Source of the DNA: Janthinobacterium sp. TB1-E2
GTDB taxonomy: Bacteria; Pseudomonadota; Gammaproteobacteria; Burkholderiales; Burkholderiaceae_D
Length of the DNA: 64,000 bases
Direction of reading: 5' to 3'
Assembly: GCF_036885605.1 (NCBI RefSeq)
Contig: NZ_CP142523.1
Location: 1,178,001-1,242,000, forward strand
Shown here: one piece after another, positions 52,213-60,623 of the stretch
Numbering within the stretch: position 1 is the stretch's first letter
Layout of the letters: each line of letters starts with the position of its first letter
Made by a program: the position numbers and the translations under genes
Notes under the pieces: generated by a model
What the model was told of the DNA's origin: nothing
The model's database searches: none
What the model saw: only the letters and a program-made list of their open reading frames with translations

Positions 52213-52784
52213 TGCATGCACTCCCGCAAGGCGGCCAGACCCCGCTTGACCCAGGCCTTGACGGTCCCCAGCGGCGCTTGCAGGCGCTGCGCGATTTCGC
52301 TATGGGAACAGCCATCGACGTAGGCGTACAGGATGCTATTGCGTTTGGGTTCGTCCAGGTGGCCGAGGCAATCGTGCAGCTTGCCCAGGTCCGCCTGGTC
52401 GGCATAGGCCTCGCCCGTATCATGGCTTTGGCGTTCGTGCAGCAGGGTTTCCACGGTATCCTCGTCGGCTGACAGTTCATGGGCGCGGGCACGCGCCACG
52501 TCCAGCGCCTGGTGCCGCACCACCACATAGATCCAGCCCTTGCCGCTGCCGCGCGTGGCGTCGAAACTGCCGGCGCGGCGCCAGATATTCAGGAAGGCGT
52601 CGTGCAGCACGTCTTCGGCCAAGGCCCGCTGGCGCACGATGCGCAGGGCCACGCCCAGCAGGTAGCGGCTTTCCTGCTGGTACAGGCCATGCAATGCCTG
52701 CTGCTCGCCCCTGGCGCAGGCGCGCAGGGCGGCATCGTAATCGTAAGGGGCGGCGTGGGCTGGCAAGGTTGGGGCAATCGTCAA
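52209..52784 (-). CDS. ECF RNA polymerase sigma factor (SigK-like)
   Basis: This 191-aa sigma70-family factor has region 2 (LLGVALRIVRQRALAEDVLHDAFLNIWRRAGSF, split) and region 4 (NSILYAYVDGCSHSEIAQRLQAPLGTVKAWVKRGL, split), and no region 3, so it is an ECF sigma. It is released when its anti-sigma partner, encoded just downstream, is inactivated. A pair of inverted repeats surrounds the promoter region upstream, suggesting control of its own transcription. Likely targets include the DUF3455 lipoprotein gene 74 bp upstream, but that is inference. Confidence 0.92.
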   Translation of the reverse strand: MTIAPTLPAHAAPYDYDAALRACARGEQQALHGLYQQESRYLLGVALRIVRQRALAEDVLHDAFLNIWRRAGSFDATRGSGKGWIYVVVRHQALDVARARAHELSADEDTVETLLHERQSHDTGEAYADQADLGKLHDCLGHLDEPKRNSILYAYVDGCSHSEIAQRLQAPLGTVKAWVKRGLAALRECMQ

Positions 52785-52787
52785 GGT

Positions 52788-52848
52788 TTAACGGTTAGCA
52801 AGTTTTCAAGGCCGAGTATAGGCCAGAAACCAGCTTGCCAACCGTCAA
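52788..52848. promoter_or_regulatory. Imperfect inverted repeats around the sigma-factor promoter
   Basis: TTAACGGTTAGCAAG (52788-52802) and CTTGCCAACCGTCAA (52834-52848) pair at 13 of 15 positions across 31 bp. The stretch between holds a leftward -10-like TATACT (52815-52820). It could be an operator pair or ECF promoter elements. Confidence 0.4.
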
Positions 52849-52858
52849 CGCCAGGTAT

Positions 52859-53416
52859 TTATACGGCTTTCCAGAAGATATAATCGGCCTGGTAGGGCAC
52901 CCATTGCTTGGCGCCGATGGACTCCATGCCGCAAGGGCTGCTTGGCGCCACGCCGCCGCTGGTGGCCACGCGCTGGATGTAGCTGACGCCCTGCATGGCG
53001 CCGCTGCCCGTGGCCGGGTTGGCTTTTACCAGTTGATACGGGATGTTGCCCGCGCCGGCCGGCGCCACGGCCACTTGCGTCGCCGTCACTTTCGAGCCAT
53101 CGAGGTTGGCCCAGGTGGCAGGAGGACCGACATACGTGCCGACCTGCATGCCACCGCGGTCGTTCAGAGCCGCGTCCGGTCCCACGAAGACCCATTCATG
53201 GCCCGTCATGTCTTTCTTGGCCTTGCATTCGTAGGCGATCTTGCCCACGCCCACCGTCTGCATGGCCACCTGGTGGCCATCGGGCACTTTCACGGCGTTC
53301 GGCAATTGTTCCTGCGAATAGCGCGCGCTCATGGGGGCGCAGGCGGCCATCAGCAGGGCGGCGCACAGCACGGTGAGGGAAGGGGCGGTATGGCGTGGGG
53401 CGATGGTGGCAAGCAT
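52859..53416 (-). CDS. DUF3455 lipoprotein
   Basis: This 185-aa protein has a signal peptide with lipobox LMAAC (Cys about residue 26). The mature part shows VPDGHQVAMQTVGVGKIAYECK, GHEWVFVGPDA and GTYVGPPATWANLDGSKVTATQV (split), the pattern of DUF3455, a family of unknown function with a beta-rich fold. The C-terminus has two cysteines and YIFWKA. It is upstream of the ECF sigma gene on the same strand, separated by 74 bp, and may belong to its regulon. Confidence 0.85.
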   Translation of the reverse strand: MLATIAPRHTAPSLTVLCAALLMAACAPMSARYSQEQLPNAVKVPDGHQVAMQTVGVGKIAYECKAKKDMTGHEWVFVGPDAALNDRGGMQVGTYVGPPATWANLDGSKVTATQVAVAPAGAGNIPYQLVKANPATGSGAMQGVSYIQRVATSGGVAPSSPCGMESIGAKQWVPYQADYIFWKAV

Positions 53417-53506
53417 GGCAAACTCCTGGTAGTTGGCTCAACCGGCTGGTTGATACCATTACTACGCAGGGGTTTGCTATTTGGATGCAGCCAGGAAAAA
53501 AATATT

Positions 53507-53854
53507 TTATTCCGGTGTTTCTTTCTTGCTGAAACGCTGCGCCAGCGCCAGCACGACGGGCATGGCGGTGGTCGCGTGCTTGAGCAGCGCGCCGCTGGCC
53601 CGCAGCAGCGGCAGGAAACGGCGCGGCCGCACGAGCAGCAGGCCCAGCACGGCGCCGCCTATCATCAGGGGAATTTTGAAGCGCGTGGCCAGGGTGTGGC
53701 GCAGATTTCCGCCCGTCAAAGGTTCCAGCAATTGCCGCGTCTGCACGCCGAGGGCCAGGCGCTGCAGCGCACATTCGGCCAGCAGCGCATCGCGCCGCTG
53801 CGCCAGGCTGGCGGCCGTGTGGACGTGCGACAACTTGGTGGGATGCGTGGTCAT
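53507..53854 (-). CDS. YqjK-like protein
   Basis: This 115-aa protein starts at ATG 53854, overlapping the yqjE-like stop by 4 bp (ATGA). The first half is helical and charged (SLAQRRDALLAECALQRLALG), followed by one hydrophobic segment (about 68-82) and a basic RPRRFLPLLRASGALLK stretch. Position as third gene after YqjD- and YqjE-like genes supports the assignment more than similarity does. Its function is unknown; the E. coli yqjDEK genes are induced in stationary phase. Confidence 0.75.
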   Translation of the reverse strand: MTTHPTKLSHVHTAASLAQRRDALLAECALQRLALGVQTRQLLEPLTGGNLRHTLATRFKIPLMIGGAVLGLLLVRPRRFLPLLRASGALLKHATTAMPVVLALAQRFSKKETPE

Positions 53855-54237
53855 GGCCGCTCCGATCCCCGGCGTGCCAGCAGTTGCAGCTCGTCCAGGT
53901 CTTTGTTCAGTTCGGAAAGTGTGAAGGACAGCAGTTTCGGCTTGCTGCGGAAACTGGCGCGCACGCCCAGCAGGGTGGCGATGGCGGCAACGATGAAGAC
54001 GGCGGCCGTGATGGCGATGGCGGCGATGCGGTGCGTGTCCCAGAACAGCACGATGACGAGGAACACGATCAATACCAGGCCGACGAACAGGCACAGCAGT
54101 GCCAGCATGGCCAGGGCCAGATAGGACAGGAAGCGCAGCGACTCTTCTTCCATTTCCACTGCCGCCAGGGCCAGACGGGTCTGGACGATGGCGGCGAGGG
54201 TCGCTGCGACTTGGGCGACATGGTGCATGATAGCCAT
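53851..54237 (-). CDS. YqjE-type membrane protein (phage-holin superfamily fold)
   Basis: This 128-aa protein has an N-terminal amphipathic helix (VAATLAAIVQTRLALAAVEMEEESLR, split), two long membrane helices (about 38-62 and 72-93) and a charged C-terminal helix. Automatic labels often call this fold a phage holin, but no phage genes surround it and the operon position (yqjD-yqjE-yqjK) shows a cellular envelope protein. It starts 56 bp after the DUF883 gene. Confidence 0.85.
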   Translation of the reverse strand: MAIMHHVAQVAATLAAIVQTRLALAAVEMEEESLRFLSYLALAMLALLCLFVGLVLIVFLVIVLFWDTHRIAAIAITAAVFIVAAIATLLGVRASFRSKPKLLSFTLSELNKDLDELQLLARRGSERP

Positions 54238-54293
54238 ATGCTGCCTTTCGCGTCAGGAGACGGCTTATGCCGTCGGTGCTGCGTCGATACTAA

Positions 54294-54650
54294 CTAGCGG
54301 CGTGACGAGGAAAGCAGCAGGCCGAACAGCACGCCCACGACGGCGCCCGCGCCCACGGCTTTCCACGGATTGTCCTGCACGTACTCGTCGGTGGCCTTGG
54401 CCGCCTTCTTGGTCCGTTCGAGCAAGTCTTCTTCCAGCTTGATCAAGTCTTTCTTGGCCGTTTCCAGGGTGGCGATGAACTTGTCCTTGACGGCTTTGAC
54501 ATTCTCGCCCGTCTGATCCTTTGCGCCGTCGAGCCAGCCTTCCGCTTCATTGATGACGGTTTTCAGGTCGCCGACCAGTTTGTCGCGGGCCTTGTCGGCG
54601 TCGGCGAGGATGCTGTCGCTGCTGGATTTTCCGGTATGTATCGAGCTCAT
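54294..54650 (-). CDS. DUF883/ElaB/YqjD-family membrane-anchored ribosome-binding protein
   Basis: This 118-aa protein has a soluble helical N-terminal part (DADKARDKLVGDLKTVINEAEGWL, split) and a C-terminal membrane helix after YVQDNPWKAVGAGAVVGVLFGLLL (split), the DNPW-x-A motif of the family. E. coli YqjD binds stationary-phase ribosomes at the membrane through such a tail; that role is inferred here. It is the first gene of a yqjD-yqjE-yqjK-like operon and divergent from nothing, lying after ubiA on the same strand. Confidence 0.9.
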   Translation of the reverse strand: MSSIHTGKSSSDSILADADKARDKLVGDLKTVINEAEGWLDGAKDQTGENVKAVKDKFIATLETAKKDLIKLEEDLLERTKKAAKATDEYVQDNPWKAVGAGAVVGVLFGLLLSSSRR

Positions 54651-54758
54651 GTATTACCTCATGGAAGTGAAACTGCACAGTGAAATACCAGTGTAGGCAG
54701 CTGCGGCCAGGCTTGTCTTGCGCCGCCTCAAGGGCTACCGCGGCGCAAGGGGTATTGC

Positions 54759-55613
54759 TTAACGGAAAGCAAAGTCCAGTACCACGCCCGCAAACACCGC
54801 TGCTCCTAGCCAGTTATTATGCCGGAATGCCGCAAAACACGGCATACGCTCGCGTGCGCGGATCAGGGTGTAGTGGTAAGCGGCGCAGCCGGCCGCAACT
54901 ACCAGGCCCCCGACGAACCAATAACGCAAGCCCAGGTACCAGCCGCAGCCCAGCCACAGCAGCAGGAAAACGGCATAGCAAAACATGACCATGGCCACGT
55001 CGTAGCGGCCGAAGGTGACGGCCGACGTCTTGATGCCGATTTTTAAATCGTCGTCGCGGTCGACCATCGCGTATTCCGTATCGTAGGCCACGGCCCAGAA
55101 AACATTACCGAGCAGCAGCAGCCAGGCGACGACGGGCACGGAATCCGTGATGGCGGCAAAGCCCATGGGAATGCCGAAACCGAAGGCGATACCGAGATAC
55201 GCTTGCGGAATGGCAAAGAAGCGCTTGAAGTAGGGATAGGTGCCGGCGATGATGACGGCGGCCACGGACAGTTGCTTGGTCAGCGCATTCAAGGGCAGGA
55301 TCAGGCAAAAGGCCAGCACGGTCAGCACGCCGGCCACGGCCAGCGCTTCCTTGCCGCTGATGCGTCCGCTGGTGATGGGGCGCTCCGCCGTGCGCTTGAC
55401 GAATTTGTCGATATCCTGGTCGGCGTAGTCGTTGATGGCGCAGCCTGCCGAACGCATCAGGAAAGTGCCGAGAGTAAAGATGAGCAGCAGCCGCCAGTCC
55501 GGCACGCCCTGCTGCGCCAGCCACAGCGCGCACAGGGTAGGCCACAGCAGCAATACGGTACCGATAGGCTTGTCCAGCCGTATCAGGCGGAAATACAGCG
55601 CCAGCTTGTTCAT
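54759..55613 (-). CDS. ubiA: 4-hydroxybenzoate polyprenyltransferase UbiA
   Basis: This 284-aa membrane enzyme prenylates 4-hydroxybenzoate in ubiquinone synthesis. The two Asp-rich motifs are [19 protein letters not shown] (first) and [21 protein letters not shown] (second; split as DTEY...DDDLKIG), bracketed by about eight membrane helices. [19 protein letters not shown] is the family N-terminus. The start at 55613 is directly upstream of those residues. It lies 58 bp after the oxyR stop and may share its transcript. Confidence 0.96.
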   Translation of the reverse strand: MNKLALYFRLIRLDKPIGTVLLLWPTLCALWLAQQGVPDWRLLLIFTLGTFLMRSAGCAINDYADQDIDKFVKRTAERPITSGRISGKEALAVAGVLTVLAFCLILPLNALTKQLSVAAVIIAGTYPYFKRFFAIPQAYLGIAFGFGIPMGFAAITDSVPVVAWLLLLGNVFWAVAYDTEYAMVDRDDDLKIGIKTSAVTFGRYDVAMVMFCYAVFLLLWLGCGWYLGLRYWFVGGLVVAAGCAAYHYTLIRARERMPCFAAFRHNNWLGAAVFAGVVLDFAFR

Positions 55614-55671
55614 GGAAGACTCGATCTTGTTGAAGAGAAAGGTCGATTATCGCAAATAGTATGTAAATGTA

Positions 55672-56610
55672 CTATTCGTCGTCTTCGCACAAGGGAGTAA
55701 TGCCAGGCAAGTTGCAGCTGGCGATGGCCGCGCACAGGGCGTCGATGGCGGCCTTGCGCGTAAAACTCTTGCGCCACAGCATCACCACCCGGCGCGATGG
55801 CACGGGTTCCGCGAACGGCCGGTATTCGAGCATGCCGTCGGTGGCGTGCATATTGGCGACGGAGGCGCGCGGCAAGACCGTCAGGCCGATGCCGCTGGCC
55901 ACCATGTGGCGGATGGTTTCCAGTGAAGAACCTTCGAACGTGCGCTGGATGCCGTTGCCGGGCGAGGAAAAACGCGCCATTTCGGGGCACACTTCCAGCA
56001 CCTGGTCGCGGAAGCAGTGGCCATTGCCCAGCAGTAGCATGGTTTCCGATTTCAAATCCTGCGCGGCGATTTTGTCACGCGCCGTCCACGGATGCTGGCG
56101 CGGCATGGCGACGACGAAGGGCTCGTCATACAGTTCCTGCATCGCCATGCCGTGGTCGGGCAGGGGCAGGGCCATGATGGCCACGTCCAGTTCGCCCTGG
56201 CGCAGCAATTCGAGCAAGCGAACCGTGAAGTTTTCCTGCAAGATCAAAGGCATCTGCGGTACCTGGTCTATCATGGCCTTGACCAGGGGCGGCAGCAGGT
56301 AGGGGCCGATCGTGTAGATCACGCCCAGGCGCAGGGGGCCGGCCAGTGGATCCTTGTTTTGCTTGGCGAGTTCCTTGATGGCGGCCGTCTGTTCCAGCAC
56401 GCGTTCGGCTTGCGCGATGATCTGCGCGCCCAGCGGCGTGACGGAGATTTCCGCACCGCCCCGTTCGAACAGGACCACGCCCAATTCGTCTTCGAGTTTT
56501 TTGATGGCCACTGACAGGGTGGGCTGGGCAACGAAGCAAGCTTCGGCGGCATGGCCGAAGTGCTTCGCTCGCGCGACTGCAACGATATATTTCAGTTCAG
56601 TCAGTGTCAT
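55672..56610 (-). CDS. oxyR: Hydrogen-peroxide sensor OxyR (LysR family)
   Basis: This 312-aa LysR regulator starts at ATG 56610 (MTLTELKYIVAVA). The N-terminal winged HTH (about 1-65) has AAEACFVAQPTLSVAIKKLE. The effector domain holds the OxyR redox pair GNGHCFRDQVLEVC, with the cysteines at residues 199 and 208, the same numbers as in E. coli OxyR, so peroxide-driven disulfide formation is expected. It controls catalase, peroxidase and related genes. Eighteen upstream in-frame codons are rejected. It is upstream of ubiA, a common arrangement in Burkholderiales. Confidence 0.95.
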   Translation of the reverse strand: MTLTELKYIVAVARAKHFGHAAEACFVAQPTLSVAIKKLEDELGVVLFERGGAEISVTPLGAQIIAQAERVLEQTAAIKELAKQNKDPLAGPLRLGVIYTIGPYLLPPLVKAMIDQVPQMPLILQENFTVRLLELLRQGELDVAIMALPLPDHGMAMQELYDEPFVVAMPRQHPWTARDKIAAQDLKSETMLLLGNGHCFRDQVLEVCPEMARFSSPGNGIQRTFEGSSLETIRHMVASGIGLTVLPRASVANMHATDGMLEYRPFAEPVPSRRVVMLWRKSFTRKAAIDALCAAIASCNLPGITPLCEDDE

Positions 56611-56709
56611 AGGTTGATTGAAACACAGGAAGTACTTACTTGCAATGAATGAAAGGTGGCGCAAACGTGAAACTGTGGCGCCGATGGCGTATTGTAGCGG
56701 ATCGCCCCC

Positions 56710-56715
56710 TATAAT
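56710..56715 (+). promoter_or_regulatory. Candidate -10 element for the DUF3717 gene
   Basis: TATAAT lies 30 bp upstream of the ATG at 56745 in the 134-bp gap divergent from oxyR. The -35 (TTGTAG) is spaced only 12 bp, so the promoter is not ideal. Confidence 0.4.
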
Positions 56716-56744
56716 GCGGGACCGGGCGGCGGAGGGAGAGGGCG

Positions 56745-56984
56745 ATGGAACTGCGGATGCAGGCGCTGGAAGCGGCGATCAATTACTGGCGCGCCAGGCA
56801 ACCGGCGTGCGGCAATGAATATGCGCTGTCGCCGCCCGTCAGCCGTCTGGCCGGCGTGTATGCGCTGATGATTTACCACCGGCAAGATCGCATTGCCGAA
56901 GAGGACCTGGACCCGGCGATTCTGGCCTTGATCGATGCCTGGCGCCGCGCTGCCGGCGGCATCCAAAGCGATAGCCACGCCTGA
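56745..56984 (+). CDS. DUF3717 protein
   Basis: This 79-aa helical protein has ALEAAINYWRARQPACGNEYALSP and LAGVYALMIYHRQ, the DUF3717 pattern of Burkholderiales. It has no membrane helix or signal and no known function. It is followed by hldE2 33 bp downstream, so the two probably share a transcript. The preceding ribosome site is GGAGGGAGAGGGCG. Confidence 0.85.
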   Translation: MELRMQALEAAINYWRARQPACGNEYALSPPVSRLAGVYALMIYHRQDRIAEEDLDPAILALIDAWRRAAGGIQSDSHA

Positions 56985-57017
56985 GCGTGACCATAATTAA
57001 CCCAACAAGAGATATCC

Positions 57018-57500
57018 ATGCCTGACTTTGAAAACAAACTGTGCGGCCGTGACGAACTGCGCGCCCGCGCCGCGGCCCTGCCGAAACCGGTGGTGGTGAC
57101 GAACGGCGTGTTCGACATTTTGCACCGCGGCCACGTGACCTATCTGGCGCAGGCGCGCGCGCTGGGCGCTTCGCTGATCGTTGCCGTGAATACTGATGCT
57201 TCAGTGAAACGTCTGGGCAAAGGCGACGACCGTCCCCTGAACAACTGCGAAGACCGCATGGCCGTGCTGGCCGCGCTGGAAGCGGTGAGCCTGGTCGTGC
57301 CATTCTCGGAAGACAGCGCCCTGGAAGTGGTGCAGGACATCGAACCGGAAATCTATGCCAAGGGCGGCGACTACGACATGGCGGCCATTCCGGAAGGCAA
57401 GGCCGTGCTCGCGTATGGCGGCCAGGCCGTGGCCATCGATTTCGAGCACGACCGCTCGACGACCAAGCTGTTGACGAAAGTGCGGACGCAGCAGGGCTGA
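57018..57500 (+). CDS. hldE2: D-glycero-beta-D-manno-heptose 1-phosphate adenylyltransferase
   Basis: This 160-aa nucleotidyltransferase makes ADP-heptose for the lipopolysaccharide inner core. It is the stand-alone C-terminal half of the E. coli HldE fusion (RfaE2). The nucleotidyltransferase motif is TNGVFDILHRGHVTYL, with the HxGH histidines at about 36-39, and the later NTDASVKRLGKGDDRPLN and KGGDYD segments are intact. The start at 57018 follows AACAAGAGATATCC. The kinase half (HldE1/RfaE1) is not in this window. Confidence 0.94.
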   Translation: MPDFENKLCGRDELRARAAALPKPVVVTNGVFDILHRGHVTYLAQARALGASLIVAVNTDASVKRLGKGDDRPLNNCEDRMAVLAALEAVSLVVPFSEDSALEVVQDIEPEIYAKGGDYDMAAIPEGKAVLAYGGQAVAIDFEHDRSTTKLLTKVRTQQG

Positions 57501-57627
57501 GGAAGCTCGTCAATGTTTCCATACAGATAAAAAGACGTTACTATGAGAACCGCCAGGGCTGCGACTTCGTTTCGACCGCCCCAGCACGTTACACCGTCTG
57601 ATATGCATTGCTTGTCATAGAAAATAA

Positions 57628-59112
57628 ATGGATCATAAAACTTATGGGGATTGGCCACTGCCCTCCGGCGCCTGGTACGTCGATGACGAGGGCGCGTGGA
57701 GCATGCAGCGCAGCGCGGACGGCCAGAACGTCTCGCCCTTGGTGAGCCATGCCGATATCGGCAAGCTGATGCTGGCGCGGCGCCTGCCTGCGGCCGCCGA
57801 CGCGCCCGTGCGCCAGTTTCCGCCCGAATTCTCGTTCGACCCCGTTTCTGGCGCGGCCTTGCAAGTGCCGCCCGACACCTCAATTACCCCGCCGTGGGTG
57901 CCGCCCTATGGCGCATACCCCGTCAGCGACGTGCCGCCGGCTGGCCCGGCCGGCTTGCGCCAGGCCAGCGTGCCCCTGAAACTGGCCGACCAGCGCGTCC
58001 GCGAAGAGCATGCGCAGGCCGATGCATCGCTGCCCATGCCGCCGCCCGGCGAATACGAATTCTTTTCCGCCCAGTTCGGCACCAGCGCGCCCGCGCTGCT
58101 GGCGCTCGACCCGCGCAAGGCCGTCCTGCACGCGTGGCTGCCCGCCTCGAAACGCTGGCTGGCGCTGGACCCCGACTATGGCAGCCTGCTGGCCGAATCG
58201 GACCTGGCCCACGGCGCTTGGCGCGCCGAGCTGGTGCCGGAATTCAATAGCGTGCTGGTCTTGCCGACCAGTCATGGCCTCGCCTGCATCCGCCCCGACG
58301 TGCCATCGCTGACCTACGTGGTCGAGCACGTGGGCGGCGCGCCGTGCATCGCCAGCCCCGTCTGGTTCCAGAACCGGCTGTGGGCACCGCTGCGCGACGA
58401 CGATGGCCGCATCCGCTTCGTCAACCTTGACGCCGCGCAAAAGCCGGGCAGCGACGTGCTGCTCGACGGCATGCTCGACCTGGGTACCGTCAGCGCGCCC
58501 GTCGCCTACAACCGCATGGCCGTGTGGCCGTGCGCCAACGGCCAGCTGCGCTTGCAGTTGCAGCCGGACGGCAACGTGGCCGCCTCGTTCACCCCGTGGC
58601 CCGACGGGCTGGTGCCGCATTTCGAATTCGGCAGCCCCTACGTGTCGCGCGACGGCGGCCTGTGGCAGCTGTGCTTCGAGCGCAGCCGCGGCACCTATGT
58701 CTACGTGAAACTGGGCGCGCAGGCCGAACGGGCCGACGCGCTGGCGCCGCGCCTGTGTTCGGGCAGCTTCAATTACCGCTTCGCCGCCAAGCTGAAAACG
58801 GCGCCGTGGGAAGAACCGGAGCACGGCGACGATGGCGGCAAGAACCAGGCCGTCATGCCGCTGCTGGAATCGAGCGTTGGCAACAGCGTCTTTGGCGTCA
58901 AGTTTGCCACCAGTGCCGGCCTGTCGAGCGTGCTGCGCTCGAACGAGCGCCTGGCGGCCCAGCTGGTGCAGGACGACGAGTTGCGCGAAACCGTGTTTCA
59001 CACGTTCGCCGTCAGCGAGCCGTGGCGTGTGCGCCTGTTTGTCCATGAAGGCATGCTGTGGGCGTATCACCCCTTGCTGTCGCGCATCGATGGCTGGGCC
59101 TTGCAGGCATGA
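57628..59112 (+). CDS. Unrecognised 494-aa protein, first gene of the tubulin-like operon
   Basis: I cannot assign a family. There is no signal peptide or membrane helix. The N-terminus (GDWPLPSGAWYVDDEGAWSMQR) looks like a small beta-domain of GYF/WW type, followed by a Pro-rich linker (about 65-135) and a large part (about 145-490) with repeated beta-strand motifs such as HAWLPASKRWLALDP, GLACIRPDVPSLTYVVE and LWAPLRDDDGRIRFVN that suggest a beta-propeller-like fold. It overlaps the next gene by 4 bp (ATGA), so the two are translated together. Ribosome site before 57628 is weak. Confidence 0.8.
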   Translation: MDHKTYGDWPLPSGAWYVDDEGAWSMQRSADGQNVSPLVSHADIGKLMLARRLPAAADAPVRQFPPEFSFDPVSGAALQVPPDTSITPPWVPPYGAYPVSDVPPAGPAGLRQASVPLKLADQRVREEHAQADASLPMPPPGEYEFFSAQFGTSAPALLALDPRKAVLHAWLPASKRWLALDPDYGSLLAESDLAHGAWRAELVPEFNSVLVLPTSHGLACIRPDVPSLTYVVEHVGGAPCIASPVWFQNRLWAPLRDDDGRIRFVNLDAAQKPGSDVLLDGMLDLGTVSAPVAYNRMAVWPCANGQLRLQLQPDGNVAASFTPWPDGLVPHFEFGSPYVSRDGGLWQLCFERSRGTYVYVKLGAQAERADALAPRLCSGSFNYRFAAKLKTAPWEEPEHGDDGGKNQAVMPLLESSVGNSVFGVKFATSAGLSSVLRSNERLAAQLVQDDELRETVFHTFAVSEPWRVRLFVHEGMLWAYHPLLSRIDGWALQA

Positions 59113-60578
59113 AAGCGCGCGTCCTGATTGCGGCCTGCGCCGCCTTTTTCGCCACCGCCAGCGTGCAGGCGGCCGGCATCCAGCAAGCGTTTCTCGTGCA
59201 AAACTCGGGCTGGATGGAGCCGTTCTACACGGATGAACAGTCGCAGCTGAAAGCCCTCGTGGGCGCTGTGGCGCAGGCCGCCACGAACCCGTCCGATAAA
59301 GTTTATACGCTGGCCTTCAGCCAGAGCAGCGGCAGCAATGTGTCGCCCGCACTGATCGGGCAAGGGCAGGGCGGCGCCGGCGTGGCGGGTCAGCTGGCCA
59401 ATCTCGGTCTGGCGCGCAAGAGCGCCGGTGGCGCGCTGGCCGACACGGATTTCCAGGAAGCCGTCACGAAGACCATCACGGGACCGTTCCAGTCCGCCTC
59501 CGGCATCGTGTGGATTTTTACGAACAACAAGAACAGCCCGAACAACGACAGCCAGACGGCCGAGCGCAACCGCGACTTTTACCGGCTGCTGCACCTGGAA
59601 CCGTCGATCACCAAGACGGTGGTGTTTCCCCTGCGCATGCCCGTGCAGGGCAAGCTGTACAGCGCCAAGGGCTTGATGGTGTATGCGCTCGCGTATGGCC
59701 AGCCCGCGTCCGAGGCGTTGAACCGCATCCTGGCCGAAGGGCGCTTGTCGCAAGTGCTGACGCGCCCGCCCGCGCGCTTGAAACCGGTGGACCAGGATGC
59801 CGTGCGCATCGTGCCCCAGTCCGTCAAGAACAGCGCCAATGTGCACGCCAGCCTGGGCCGTGACGGGCGCACCATCGTGCTCGACGTCGATGCGGCGAAG
59901 CTGCTGCCGCAAGTGGTGCTGCAGGCGTCGCTGCAAAACATGTTTTTCCCGTACGTGATCGATAGCGCCAAGGTGCACGCGAGCCTGGCCGGCCAGAACG
60001 CGCCGCTGCACGTTGCGCCGGATCAAATCCGTCAGCTGCAGCCGGGCGCCAGCCAGTCCGTGCAGGTACAGTTTGCGCTGCCGATGGCGCAGATCCCGTC
60101 GCCATGGTCGGCGCAGGCGATCGCCGCCATGGGCAAGCAGGTGATGCTGCCCATGCAGGCGCAAGTGGGCCTGTCGGAACAGCGGCTGGCGCTGGCGTCC
60201 AGCTTTGGCAAGGATTTGCAGGAACTGTTCCCCGGCGACCCGATCTCGGATATGTTTACGCCGCCCGACAGCGTGCGCGCCTCGCAGGCAACGATACCGC
60301 TGCTGGTGCGCATACAGTATCCGCTGCTGCCCGTGCTGGTGATACTGGGCGGCGTCCTCGCGCTGGTGCTGGGCTTGCTGGCGCTGGGCCTGGTCGGCAC
60401 GCGCGCCACGCGCTACAAGCTGATGGCCGATGGCGTGCAGCGGCAAGTGCTGTTGAAACCGTTCAAGAGCGTGCAGATCCGCGATGATGACGGCCGAGAT
60501 ATCGGCGAACTCAAACGTGGCCTGGGCAAGCCGGCCGTCGTGCGCGTGGCCGAGGGCCACACCCTGAGCCTGGCCTGA
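59109..60578 (+). CDS. Secreted, membrane-anchored VWA-like protein of the tubulin-like operon
   Basis: This 489-aa protein has a signal peptide MKARVLIAACAAFFATASVQA. The next region (about 22-180) looks like a von Willebrand A fold: first strand QQAFLVQNSGWMEPF, where the metal-binding DxSxS is changed to QNSGW; then DKVYTLAFSQ; then SGIVWIFTNNKNS, in place of a typical LLTDG strand. A middle beta region (about 200-400) precedes a single membrane helix (about 412-440) and a small cytoplasmic domain (FKSVQIRDDDGRDIGEL, VVRVAEGHTLSLA). It thus has an outside sensor part and an inside tail. The start at 59109 overlaps the preceding stop. Confidence 0.75.
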   Translation: MKARVLIAACAAFFATASVQAAGIQQAFLVQNSGWMEPFYTDEQSQLKALVGAVAQAATNPSDKVYTLAFSQSSGSNVSPALIGQGQGGAGVAGQLANLGLARKSAGGALADTDFQEAVTKTITGPFQSASGIVWIFTNNKNSPNNDSQTAERNRDFYRLLHLEPSITKTVVFPLRMPVQGKLYSAKGLMVYALAYGQPASEALNRILAEGRLSQVLTRPPARLKPVDQDAVRIVPQSVKNSANVHASLGRDGRTIVLDVDAAKLLPQVVLQASLQNMFFPYVIDSAKVHASLAGQNAPLHVAPDQIRQLQPGASQSVQVQFALPMAQIPSPWSAQAIAAMGKQVMLPMQAQVGLSEQRLALASSFGKDLQELFPGDPISDMFTPPDSVRASQATIPLLVRIQYPLLPVLVILGGVLALVLGLLALGLVGTRATRYKLMADGVQRQVLLKPFKSVQIRDDDGRDIGELKRGLGKPAVVRVAEGHTLSLA

Positions 60579-60623
60579 ACACAGATTCCTTTTTAAACTA
60601 GTCAAATCCACCTGAGGCATACC

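Noticed and set aside
53851..54237. Phage holin label and possible prophage remnant
   Set aside because: The fold is shared with cellular YqjE proteins, the gene lies in a yqjD-yqjE-yqjK-like order, and no other phage gene or attachment site is nearby.
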